Source of the DNA: Clostridia bacterium
GTDB taxonomy: Bacteria; Bacillota_A; Clostridia; Christensenellales; Aristaeellaceae
Length of the DNA: 24,804 bases
Assembly: GCA_017399225.1 (NCBI GenBank)
Contig: JAFQEB010000019.1
Span: forward strand, 1 to 24,804
Direction: 5' to 3'
Each line of letters opens with the position of its first letter. Position 1 is the first letter of the stretch. Positions 13,965-19,945 of this stretch are shown in pieces. The notes under the pieces are model-generated. The model was given only the letters and a program-made list of their open reading frames with translations, was not told where the DNA came from and ran no database searches. A program made the position numbers and the translations under genes.

Positions 13965-15017
13965 ATGAACGAGTTCCTCAAATCCATCTTGGATGGTATC
14001 TACATGATCGTGCAGAACTATGGTCTGTCGATCGTGGTGTTCACCATTCTGGTCCGTCTGTGCCTGATGCCCCTGGACTACAAGAGCCGTGTGGGTATGC
14101 GCAAGATGAGCCAGCTGGCGCCCAAGCAGGCGGAGCTGCAGAAGAAGTACCAGAAGGATCCCGACAAGATGCAGCGCAAGCTGGCAGAGCTGTACAAGAA
14201 GGAGAAGGTTTCTCCCATGTCCAGCTGCTGGCCGATGCTGGTCTCCATGCCCATCCTGCTTGCCATGTTCACGGCGATGCGCATGATGGCCAACGAGCAG
14301 CTGATCGAGCAGACCTTCAACATCCTGCTGACCGGCGACACGGCCCTGGAGCCCTTCCTGTGGATCAAGAACCTGTGGATGCCCGACAGCCCCTTCAATG
14401 CTGCCTGGCCCTCTGTGCAGAGCCTGCAGATCATTGAAGCCCGCGACTGGCTGACGGTCTTCAACGAGTGGCTTGCCGCCACGCCCGAGCGCATCACCGC
14501 GCTGAGCCAGGCCATCGGCATCGAGCTGTCCGCCGCGTCCTTCGAGGGCGATGCCTTCAAGCCCACGGTGGAGGCCATCTGCAATGCGATGATCGCCAGG
14601 CCCGAGTACGGTCCCAACACCGCCGAGCTCTCCCACATGACCATCAACCTGCTGATCGCCAAGTGGACGGTCGTCGCCCAGTGGAACGGTCTGTTCCTGC
14701 TGCCGCTGATGTCCGCAGGCAGCCAGTTCCTGATGACCAAGCTGAATCCCTCCACGCAGCCCCAGCCCGCCGCGAACAGCGAGCAGGCCCAGCAGCAGGC
14801 CGCTACCGGCGGTTTCATGAAGTGGTTCTTCCCGCTGTTCTCCCTGTTCCTGTGCGCCAGCTACAATGCTGCCTTCGCACTGTACTGGGTCACCAGCAAC
14901 CTGATCGCCATGGCGCAGAACTTTGTGATCAACAAGTACCTTGACCACAAGGAAAAGATCGCCGCTGAGAATCCTGACGCCGGTGAGGACATGAGCGCCA
15001 AGCAGTCCATCAAGTAA
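13965..15017 (+). CDS. yidC: Membrane protein insertase YidC/OxaI
   Basis: 350 aa. The first membrane segment contains SIVVFTILVRLCLMPLDYKS with Arg31 at the place of the conserved groove arginine. A cytosolic coiled hairpin follows (MRKMSQLAPKQAELQKKYQ, then DPDKMQRKLAELYKKEKVSP), then SSCWPMLVSMPILLAMFTAM. The external loop between about residues 115 and 225 is long and specific to this lineage. Late segments include FFPLFSLFLCASYNAAFALYW. The protein inserts or folds membrane proteins, alone or with SecYEG. The start at 13965 follows GGAGG. One YidC paralog, SpoIIIJ, is needed for sporulation in B. subtilis; whether this copy plays that part cannot be told. Confidence 0.94.
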   Translation: MNEFLKSILDGIYMIVQNYGLSIVVFTILVRLCLMPLDYKSRVGMRKMSQLAPKQAELQKKYQKDPDKMQRKLAELYKKEKVSPMSSCWPMLVSMPILLAMFTAMRMMANEQLIEQTFNILLTGDTALEPFLWIKNLWMPDSPFNAAWPSVQSLQIIEARDWLTVFNEWLAATPERITALSQAIGIELSAASFEGDAFKPTVEAICNAMIARPEYGPNTAELSHMTINLLIAKWTVVAQWNGLFLLPLMSAGSQFLMTKLNPSTQPQPAANSEQAQQQAATGGFMKWFFPLFSLFLCASYNAAFALYWVTSNLIAMAQNFVINKYLDHKEKIAAENPDAGEDMSAKQSIK

Positions 15018-15069
15018 GCGTCTGACAACGCCGGGGCAATGCGCCCCATGGAGAGGGAGATATCATACG

Positions 15070-16098
15070 ATGAAGATTTACGAAGCAACCGGCAAGACCT
15101 ATGAAGAGGCGCTTCAGAATGGCCTTACCGCCCTGGGCGCCACCATCAGCGACGTGACCATTGACGTTGTGGAGGAAGGCAGCAAGGGCCTGTTCGGCCT
15201 GTTCGGCAGCCGCCCCTACAAGGTTCGCCTGACCGTCAAGGAGGACATCGAGGATGATCCTCTGGCGGATCTGTTCGCCAAGCCCGAATCCGTGAAGGAA
15301 AAGAAGCCCGCAGCCCCCAAGGCTGAGAAGAAGCCCGCCGAAAAGAAGCCCGAGGCGCCCAAGGCCGAGCAGAAGGAAGCGCCCAAGGCTGAGGAAAAGA
15401 AGCCCCAGCAGCCCGCCCCCGTGCAGCGCAAGGCCAAGCAGCCCAAGGCTGAGAAGCCCGAGCAGCCCGAAGCCGCCGCTGAGGAGGCCGCCGAAAAGCC
15501 CGCCCGTCAGCCCAAGCCCCGCAAGGAGCGCGCCCCCAAGGCCGAGAAGAAGCCCGAGCAGAAGCGCGAGCCCAAGCCCAAGGCTGAAATCCGCCCCCTG
15601 GAGAAGCCCGTGGTGACCATGATCCCTGATGAGGAGGTCGTGACCGACTCCGCCGCCGGCAAGGCGCAGGCCTTCCTGAAGGAGCTGACCCACCTGATGG
15701 GCGTGGACGTTGAGGTGGCTGTGGGCACGGACGAGGAGAAGAACGTGTTCGTGCAGATGACCGGCGACACCCTGGGCATCCTGATCGGCCGCCGCGGCGA
15801 GACGCTGGACGCGCTGCAGTACCTGACCAGCCTGAAGGTGAACCGCGGCCAGGATGATTACACCCGCGTGACCCTGGACACGGAGAATTACCGCGCCAAG
15901 CGCGAGGACACCCTGATCCGTCTGGCGAACCGCATGGCGAACCGTGCTGTGAAGACGGGCCGCAAGGTGAGCCTGGAGCCCATGAACCCCTACGAGCGCC
16001 GGATCATTCACAGCGCGCTGCAGGGCAACGACGCGGTGGACACTCACTCCGAGGGTGAGGAGCCCAACCGCCATGTGGTCATCACCCTCCGCAAGTAA
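15070..16098 (+). CDS. jag: RNA-binding cell-elongation regulator Jag/EloR (KhpB)
   Basis: 342 aa, longer than the roughly 210 aa of B. subtilis Jag. The Jag_N domain (residues 1-52) ends with EEGSKGLFGLFGSRPYKVRL. A Lys/Pro/Ala/Glu-rich low-complexity linker occupies about 75-180 (units such as EKKPAEKKPEAPKAEQKE). The KH domain has IGRRGETLDALQYL, with the RNA-binding loop at 240-243. The R3H domain has R310-R-I-I-H314. The protein binds RNA and, in other Firmicutes, works with KhpA in cell elongation. GAGAGGGAG lies about 12 bases upstream of the ATG. It directly follows yidC (52-bp gap) and closes the operon; repeat copy C begins 10 bases after the stop. Confidence 0.93.
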   Translation: MKIYEATGKTYEEALQNGLTALGATISDVTIDVVEEGSKGLFGLFGSRPYKVRLTVKEDIEDDPLADLFAKPESVKEKKPAAPKAEKKPAEKKPEAPKAEQKEAPKAEEKKPQQPAPVQRKAKQPKAEKPEQPEAAAEEAAEKPARQPKPRKERAPKAEKKPEQKREPKPKAEIRPLEKPVVTMIPDEEVVTDSAAGKAQAFLKELTHLMGVDVEVAVGTDEEKNVFVQMTGDTLGILIGRRGETLDALQYLTSLKVNRGQDDYTRVTLDTENYRAKREDTLIRLANRMANRAVKTGRKVSLEPMNPYERRIIHSALQGNDAVDTHSEGEEPNRHVVITLRK

Positions 16099-16107
16099 GA
16101 TCGGCGC

Positions 16108-16270
16108 AAAAAAGGGTTAAGGGCCTAAGGCCCTTACGGGGTCCAGGGCCGCGGAGGCCCTGGTCGCCGAAGGCCCCGCCGCAGCGGAAAAAACAAACAC
16201 AACGCCTTTGAGGGCTCCACCAACGGTGGAGCCCTCAAACAGTTCACGCAACTCAAAAGGAAAAGACAAC
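16108..16270 (-). repeat. Dispersed intergenic structured repeat, copy C (inverted)
   Basis: Same element as at 5702 and 8011, on the opposite strand. The main stem TTTGAGGGCTCCACC (16207-16221) / GGTGGAGCCCTCAAA (16225-16239) is 15 bp. The middle stem CCAGGGCC (16143-16150) / GGCCCTGG (16156-16163) is identical to copy A. The terminal stem TAAGGGCC (16118-16125) / GGCCCTTA (16129-16136) abuts an A-run at 16108-16113, a T-run on the minus strand. It starts 10 bases past the jag stop, facing it. It fills most of the 16099-16427 gap. Confidence 0.82.
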
Positions 16271-16325
16271 AAGGTACAGTAATCAAACCCGTTCCATACC
16301 CCACCCAGCCACAAAGGAAAGAACC

Positions 16326-16365
16326 CGCCAGCCAAGGGAGCACTCCCCTGCCGGCGAGCCTTTTT
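16326..16365 (+). terminator. Imperfect hairpin with T-run between jag and the flavin reductase gene
   Basis: CGCC.G...GGGAG / CTCCC...GGCG with a CA loop and some mismatches, followed by TTTTTCT. It could end transcription arriving from jag. Confidence 0.5.
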
Positions 16366-16427
16366 CTATTCTGGTTATCCGCTACACATTCCGCGCACCG
16401 CACCTGGTCGCCCATGCACCCATTGGC

Positions 16428-17045
16428 TTACATCTGTGCCGCCTTGCCGACCTCAACGCCCGGCTTGATCTGCTGGGCCGGTTCATGCCAGGCGCCAAGA
16501 TGACGCCCGTCCCAGCTCCAGTATTCAATGCCGCCCGCTGTGCACACCGCGCCGATCTTCTGCATCAGCGCATCCACCGGCAGCCCGCTCTCCAACAGTT
16601 CCTTGTCCTTGAGGACATTCCGGATACGGCAGAGGAACACGGTATCCCCTTCTTCCTCGTTGGTGGGGATCACCTTGTCCACCTCCAGCTCAAAGGACAG
16701 GGGGCTGCTGCTCAGCACCGGCACGTCAAGCACCTGTCCCCGCTCCCATTCGAAGGGGATGTCCATCTTGTCCGCATCGTGTCCGTCCGCAGTGCCGAAA
16801 TAGTCGCTGAGGGCAAGATTGTTCTCCACCACCAGATTGGCGGAGAACACGCGGCCCGCCAGGATGCGATCCTGCGTCTGCTTGCGCCCGCCAATGGCGC
16901 AGATTACGCCCAGATCATCAAACCAGCAATAGCTGAACCAGCAGAACAGACCGAAGTTCGGCTGCCCGTCCTCCTTGAACGTGCCGTAGGTGAACAGCGT
17001 CTGGGGACACCAGTCATTTGTGATCGGTACAGAAACCTTGCTCAT
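16428..17045 (-). CDS. Flavin reductase family protein (FMN-binding split barrel)
   Basis: 205 aa. The N-terminal part PQTLFTYGTFKEDGQPNFGL and CWFSYCWFDDLGVICAIGGR resembles the flavin-reductase-like/DIM6 fold: a strand entering, then a Gly-rich turn near the flavin phosphate. RVFSANLVVENNLALSDYFG and VDKVIPTNEEEGDTVFLCRI continue the barrel. The family binds FMN and reduces flavins or small substrates with NAD(P)H. The start at 17045 lies 1 base past the marR stop codon, with GGGAGG 8 bases upstream inside the end of marR; an in-frame TTG at 17063 would lack a site. Cotranscription with marR suggests a response to a small aromatic or oxidant signal; the substrate is unknown. Confidence 0.82.
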   Translation of the reverse strand: MSKVSVPITNDWCPQTLFTYGTFKEDGQPNFGLFCWFSYCWFDDLGVICAIGGRKQTQDRILAGRVFSANLVVENNLALSDYFGTADGHDADKMDIPFEWERGQVLDVPVLSSSPLSFELEVDKVIPTNEEEGDTVFLCRIRNVLKDKELLESGLPVDALMQKIGAVCTAGGIEYWSWDGRHLGAWHEPAQQIKPGVEVGKAAQM

Positions 17046-17046
17046 C

Positions 17047-17478
17047 TCATTTTCCTCCCTCAAGATTGTCCAGAATGCGGGTCAGGTAGCCCTCCAGCTG
17101 CCGGATCTCCGCTTCGTCAAAGCCCTGGTAGTAGATCTCGTTCATCTGATCGGAAATGCGTTCGTAATCCTCCCGCAGCGCCCGCGCCGCCTCCGTCAGG
17201 AATACCAGCTGCGCCCGCCTGTCCGACGGGGATTTCTCCCGCCGGATCAGCCCGCTCGCCTCCATCCTGTCCAGCATGGAGGTCAGCGTGGTATTGGCCA
17301 GGCTCGTCTGACTGCTGATCCGGCTGATGGTAACGCCGTCCTGCTGCCAAAGCACATACAGGATGCGCCCCTGTGCGCCGTTGAAGGCGTCGATCCCTGC
17401 CTGATTCAGCAGCAGGTCAAAGCGCCTGCTCCCCGCCTGCCGGATGCGGGAGATCAGAAAACCGCCCTTCGTTTCCAA
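17047..17478 (-). CDS. MarR family transcriptional regulator
   Basis: 143 aa. Winged helix-turn-helix: GAQGRILYVLWQQDGVTISR, then SQTSLANTTLTSMLDRMEASGLIRREKSPSDRRAQLVFLT, which is the recognition helix and the wing with the conserved D.R. Terminal helices form the dimer interface. The only plausible start is TTG at 17478, preceded by AAAGGTGG; no ATG fits. It would repress its own operon with the flavin reductase, because a dyad at 17498-17526 spans the promoter. MarR proteins usually release DNA on binding a small phenolic ligand or on thiol oxidation; no ligand is indicated here. Confidence 0.9.
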   Translation of the reverse strand: METKGGFLISRIRQAGSRRFDLLLNQAGIDAFNGAQGRILYVLWQQDGVTISRISSQTSLANTTLTSMLDRMEASGLIRREKSPSDRRAQLVFLTEAARALREDYERISDQMNEIYYQGFDEAEIRQLEGYLTRILDNLEGGK

Positions 17479-17497
17479 TGTCCCACCACCTTTCTAT

Positions 17498-17526
17498 ATA
17501 GAATATTACCATATAGTAATTTCTAT
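17498..17526. promoter_or_regulatory. Dyad operator across the marR promoter
   Basis: ATAGAATATTAC (17498-17509), CATATA, GTAATTTCTAT (17516-17526). The arms match except for one extra T in the left arm. It occupies the spacer and the -10 of the promoter, a standard autorepression site for MarR proteins. Confidence 0.7.
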
Positions 17527-17531
17527 GTCAA
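17503..17531 (-). promoter_or_regulatory. Sigma-A promoter of the marR operon
   Basis: TTGACA (17526-17531), 17-base spacer, TAATAT (17503-17508) on the minus strand, about 25 bases before the TTG start. Confidence 0.8.
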
Positions 17532-17550
17532 TAGGACGCTGAACTTTTAC

Positions 17551-17579
17551 TTGCAAAGCCTTCACCGATGTGTTATAAT
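17551..17579 (+). promoter_or_regulatory. Promoter of tRNA-Leu
   Basis: TTGCAA (17551-17556), 17-base spacer, TATAAT (17574-17579), 13 bases before the first tRNA base. Confidence 0.8.
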
Positions 17580-17592
17580 ACTTCACGCACAT

Positions 17593-17675
17593 GCCGGTGT
17601 GGTGGAATGGCAGACGCGGCGGACTCAAAATCCGCTGGGCTAACACCCGTGTGGGTTCGAGTCCCACCACCGGCA
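17593..17675 (+). tRNA. tRNA-Leu (anticodon CAA)
   Basis: 83 bases. The acceptor stem GCCGGTG (17593-17599) pairs with CACCGGC (17668-17674), discriminator A. The anticodon stem GCGGA / TCCGC encloses the loop CTCAAAA, giving CAA, which reads UUG. A long variable arm (TGGGCTAACACCCGT) marks a class II tRNA. The T arm is GTGGG-TTCGAGT-CCCAC. The 3' CCA is not encoded; CA follows from a different context. Own promoter and terminator, so it is a single-tRNA unit. Confidence 0.96.
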
Positions 17676-17683
17676 CGCTCTCG

Positions 17684-17716
17684 CCCCCGAGTTCGCAGGA
17701 ATTCGGGGGTATTTTT
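17684..17716 (+). terminator. Terminator of tRNA-Leu
   Basis: CCCCCGA (17684-17690) / TCGGGGG (17703-17709) with inner TTC / GAA, followed by TATTTTT, 8 bases after the tRNA. Confidence 0.85.
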
Positions 17717-17854
17717 CTCCCAAAACCTTAGAAAATCAGCAGAATTCTCGTTCTGCAACCGAAAGCTTACATATTGAAACCCTCGTTTGGTGGTCAGATC
17801 TCTTCCGCAGCAGTAGGCTTGACTCGTCCATCAGACAGAACGGAGGAATCAGGC

Positions 17855-18652
17855 ATGACCACAGGTAACAAGCTCGCAAAGCTGCGCAAGGAAAACAACA
17901 TCACGCAGGAACAGCTGGCTGAGCTGCTGGGCGTTTCCCGGCAGGCCATCAGCAAATGGGAATCAGATACCGCCTACCCGGAAACCGTCAAGCTCATCCG
18001 CATGGGAGAGATATTCGGCTGCTCCATGGACTACCTGCTCAAGGAGAGCATGGAAACGGACGCCCCTGTCACGCAGGAGGTCGCCGCGTCCTGGCAGCCG
18101 CTCCTGCGGCATGTCTTCCGGGAACGCAAAAGCGAGCGCACCCTGCTGGGCATGCCTCTTTGGCACATCGGACGTAATGCACATGGCGTATTCGCCGTAG
18201 GCCTTCATGCCCGAGGCCTGGTTGCCGTGGGGCTGACTGCCCGCGGGCTGCTGTCGGTCGGCGCGCTGTCGCTGGGGCTCCTGTCGTTCGGTATGCTTTC
18301 CCTGGGGGCATTGGCCTTCGGGCTGCTGGCGATCGGCCTCCTGGCCGCTGGCTGTATCAGCGTCGGCGTCATCAGCGCCGGAGCCATCAGCCTGGGCGTT
18401 GTTTCCATGGGGGCGCTGGCGGGCGGCGAGGTAGCCGTCGGCGCATATGCCGTCGGACATTATGCTGCCATCGGCGACAGCGCAAGGGCCATGGTCGCCA
18501 TCGGCAAGACGGAAGCGACCGGTTCCGTGTTCCAGCATGTGGGCGAGTTGATTCCCGAAGCAGCAGCTCTGGCCCGCGAAGAGCTGGAAGCCATCCTCCC
18601 CGGATGGCTGAAGTGGACAACAAGCTTTATTCAGTCGGTCAAAATCAGATAA
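17855..18652 (+). CDS. XRE-family regulator fused to a glycine pentapeptide-repeat domain
   Basis: 265 aa. Residues 5-62 are a classic XRE/Cro helix-turn-helix (LAKLRKENNITQEQLAELLG, then VSRQAISKWESDTAYPE). A basic linker follows. Residues 111-200 are 18 uninterrupted five-residue units, each beginning with Gly: GVFAV, GLHAR, GLVAV, GLTAR, GLLSV, GALSL, GLLSF, GMLSL and so on to GAYAV. With Gly as i-2, Leu/Ile as i and Ser/Ala as i+1, the register is that of pentapeptide-repeat beta-helices, though a membrane-associated form is also conceivable. The tail ends in an amphipathic helix. CGGAGG lies about 9 bases before the ATG at 17855. The DNA-binding part is certain; the role of the repeats and any target are unknown. 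Confidence 0.85.
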   Translation: MTTGNKLAKLRKENNITQEQLAELLGVSRQAISKWESDTAYPETVKLIRMGEIFGCSMDYLLKESMETDAPVTQEVAASWQPLLRHVFRERKSERTLLGMPLWHIGRNAHGVFAVGLHARGLVAVGLTARGLLSVGALSLGLLSFGMLSLGALAFGLLAIGLLAAGCISVGVISAGAISLGVVSMGALAGGEVAVGAYAVGHYAAIGDSARAMVAIGKTEATGSVFQHVGELIPEAAALAREELEAILPGWLKWTTSFIQSVKIR

Positions 18653-18662
18653 ACAGATACAT

Positions 18663-18705
18663 AAACAGCGCGGCGCAATCCTTTGAGGACTGTGCCGCGC
18701 TGTTT
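18663..18705. terminator. Shared hairpin terminator between the XRE and AraC genes
   Basis: AAACAGCGCGGC (from 18663) pairs with GCCGCGCTGTTT (to 18705) around a loop of about 19 bases. A and T runs on either side suit termination of both convergent genes. Confidence 0.8.
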
Positions 18706-18720
18706 TAATATGACCGATTC

Positions 18721-19590
18721 TCACTCCTGGCAGGTTTTGCTGTACTGATTGGGCGACATCCCGGTGCGCGCCTTGAAGGCCCGGTAGAAGCTCGTGTAAT
18801 CGGTGAAGCCGCTCTGCTCGCAGGCCTGGTTGGGCTTTGCCCCCTGCTGGATCAGCTCCTGAGCCAGGATCACGCGCCTGGTCAATATATATTGGTAGAC
18901 AGACATGCCCGTGTAATCCTTGAACTCGTGCAGCAGCACGTATTTGCTGATGCCGAAGACCTCCTCCAGTTGATCCAGAGACAGGGGCTGATCGGCATTC
19001 TGATTGATGTAGCGGATCAAGTCGTTCATGCGGCTGGTCTCGTTCTCAGCCGTTTCTCCGATGCTCGCTTCCATCAGCTTCAAAAGGCGGATCAGGTAGA
19101 TGGTCATCCGGCAGCGGTTGGCGATGATCCCCTCCGGCGAGGTGTCCCGGGCGGCCTCGATGATCTCATCCGCCAGCGGCACCAGCTCCAGCACCGTTTC
19201 CTCTCCCAGGCTCAGGCAGTTACGGCCACCCTCCGCCGCCTTGTCCAGCCTCTCCACGAAATTGTACTCCGGCGTGCTGATGGACATGAGGAACTCTTTG
19301 GACAGGTAGATGTAGAACCGCTCATACGGCAGCGAAGGATCCGTATGCGTGAAGCGGTGCATACACCGGGGCGGATAGATCAGCGTGTCACCCAGGACGG
19401 GCGAAATATCGCGGTCCTCGACGATCACACGGATGGACCCACGCAGAAGAAAGTAGATCTCGTAGAAATGATGGCCCTGGTAGATCGAGGGCTGCGGATT
19501 GGTATTGACGGAATGGTAAATCTCAAATTCCCGGCCCGCCGGCATCTGATTGCCAAAACGCCATACCGGATGATTGATCATATCGACCAT
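18721..19590 (-). CDS. AraC family transcriptional regulator
   Basis: 289 aa. The N-terminal cupin-like sensor (about 1-150) includes HHFYEIYFLLRGSIRVIVED and GDTLIYPPRCMHRFTHTD, a sugar-sensor pattern. The C-terminal double helix-turn-helix (about 190-289) has PLSLDQLEEVFGISKYVLLHEFKDYTGMS, then QACEQSGFTDYTSFYRAFKARTGMSPNQY. The start at 19590 follows GAGGTG at 9 bases; the frame is open to 19800 but that upstream part is AT-rich and lacks a ribosome site. It is divergent from the mannan-use genes and most likely activates them in response to a mannan-derived sugar; this is inferred from position. Confidence 0.9.
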   Translation of the reverse strand: MVDMINHPVWRFGNQMPAGREFEIYHSVNTNPQPSIYQGHHFYEIYFLLRGSIRVIVEDRDISPVLGDTLIYPPRCMHRFTHTDPSLPYERFYIYLSKEFLMSISTPEYNFVERLDKAAEGGRNCLSLGEETVLELVPLADEIIEAARDTSPEGIIANRCRMTIYLIRLLKLMEASIGETAENETSRMNDLIRYINQNADQPLSLDQLEEVFGISKYVLLHEFKDYTGMSVYQYILTRRVILAQELIQQGAKPNQACEQSGFTDYTSFYRAFKARTGMSPNQYSKTCQE

Positions 19591-19803
19591 GCAAAAAACA
19601 CCTCGTAAAAAGTAATTGCAACTTTTGCAAAAAATTTCATTTTTGAAGAAGGAATTTGCAAATGTTGATAGAATACTATATGCAACAAACGTCACGACTT
19701 GCTCCATACCTGGCAGAAAGGAGGCAAAAACGGAGACGTCGCAGCATGCTTTGGACGGGCGGCTGCAGCGGGCTCCGCCATCAGGAAGATCGTGACGCAA
19801 CTA

Positions 19804-19832
19804 TTGCAATTCTTGCCTGACGAACGTATTTT
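19804..19832 (+). promoter_or_regulatory. Candidate promoter of the mannan-use genes
   Basis: TTGCAA (19804-19809), 17-base spacer, TATTTT (19827-19832), 114 bases before the start codon. Imperfect boxes are as expected for an activator-dependent promoter. Confidence 0.4.
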
Positions 19833-19860
19833 AGCACATATCCGGCAATGAATTCAAGCC

Positions 19861-19904
19861 CGCAGAATCTCAAATTTTCTGCGAATGGACAGCAAATCGC
19901 TGTC
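19861..19904 (+). promoter_or_regulatory. Two adjacent dyads in the mannan-locus leader
   Basis: CGCAGAA (19861-19867) / TTCTGCG (19877-19883) and GACAGC (19888-19893) / GCTGTC (19899-19904). They could be operators, or leader hairpins if the promoter at 19804 is used. Confidence 0.4.
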
Positions 19905-19945
19905 ATCATACACAACCGCGACATAACAAGAGGAGGTTGCAAAAA

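Larger units (their letters stand above)
19616..19942. promoter_or_regulatory. Cluster of palindromic TTGCAA sites in the AraC/mannan-locus intergenic region
   Basis: TTGCAA occurs at 19616, 19625, 19656, 19804 and 19937, with ATGCAA at 19680. The first pair is spaced 9 bases apart, about 25-40 bases upstream of the AraC gene. These could be binding half-sites of the AraC protein. The 19591-19945 gap holds these, the promoter candidate at 19804 and two dyads; no gene is seen in it. Confidence 0.4.

Noticed and set aside
17593..17716. Integration site of a mobile element at tRNA-Leu
   Set aside because: No integrase gene and no direct repeat of the tRNA 3' end was seen in the window.
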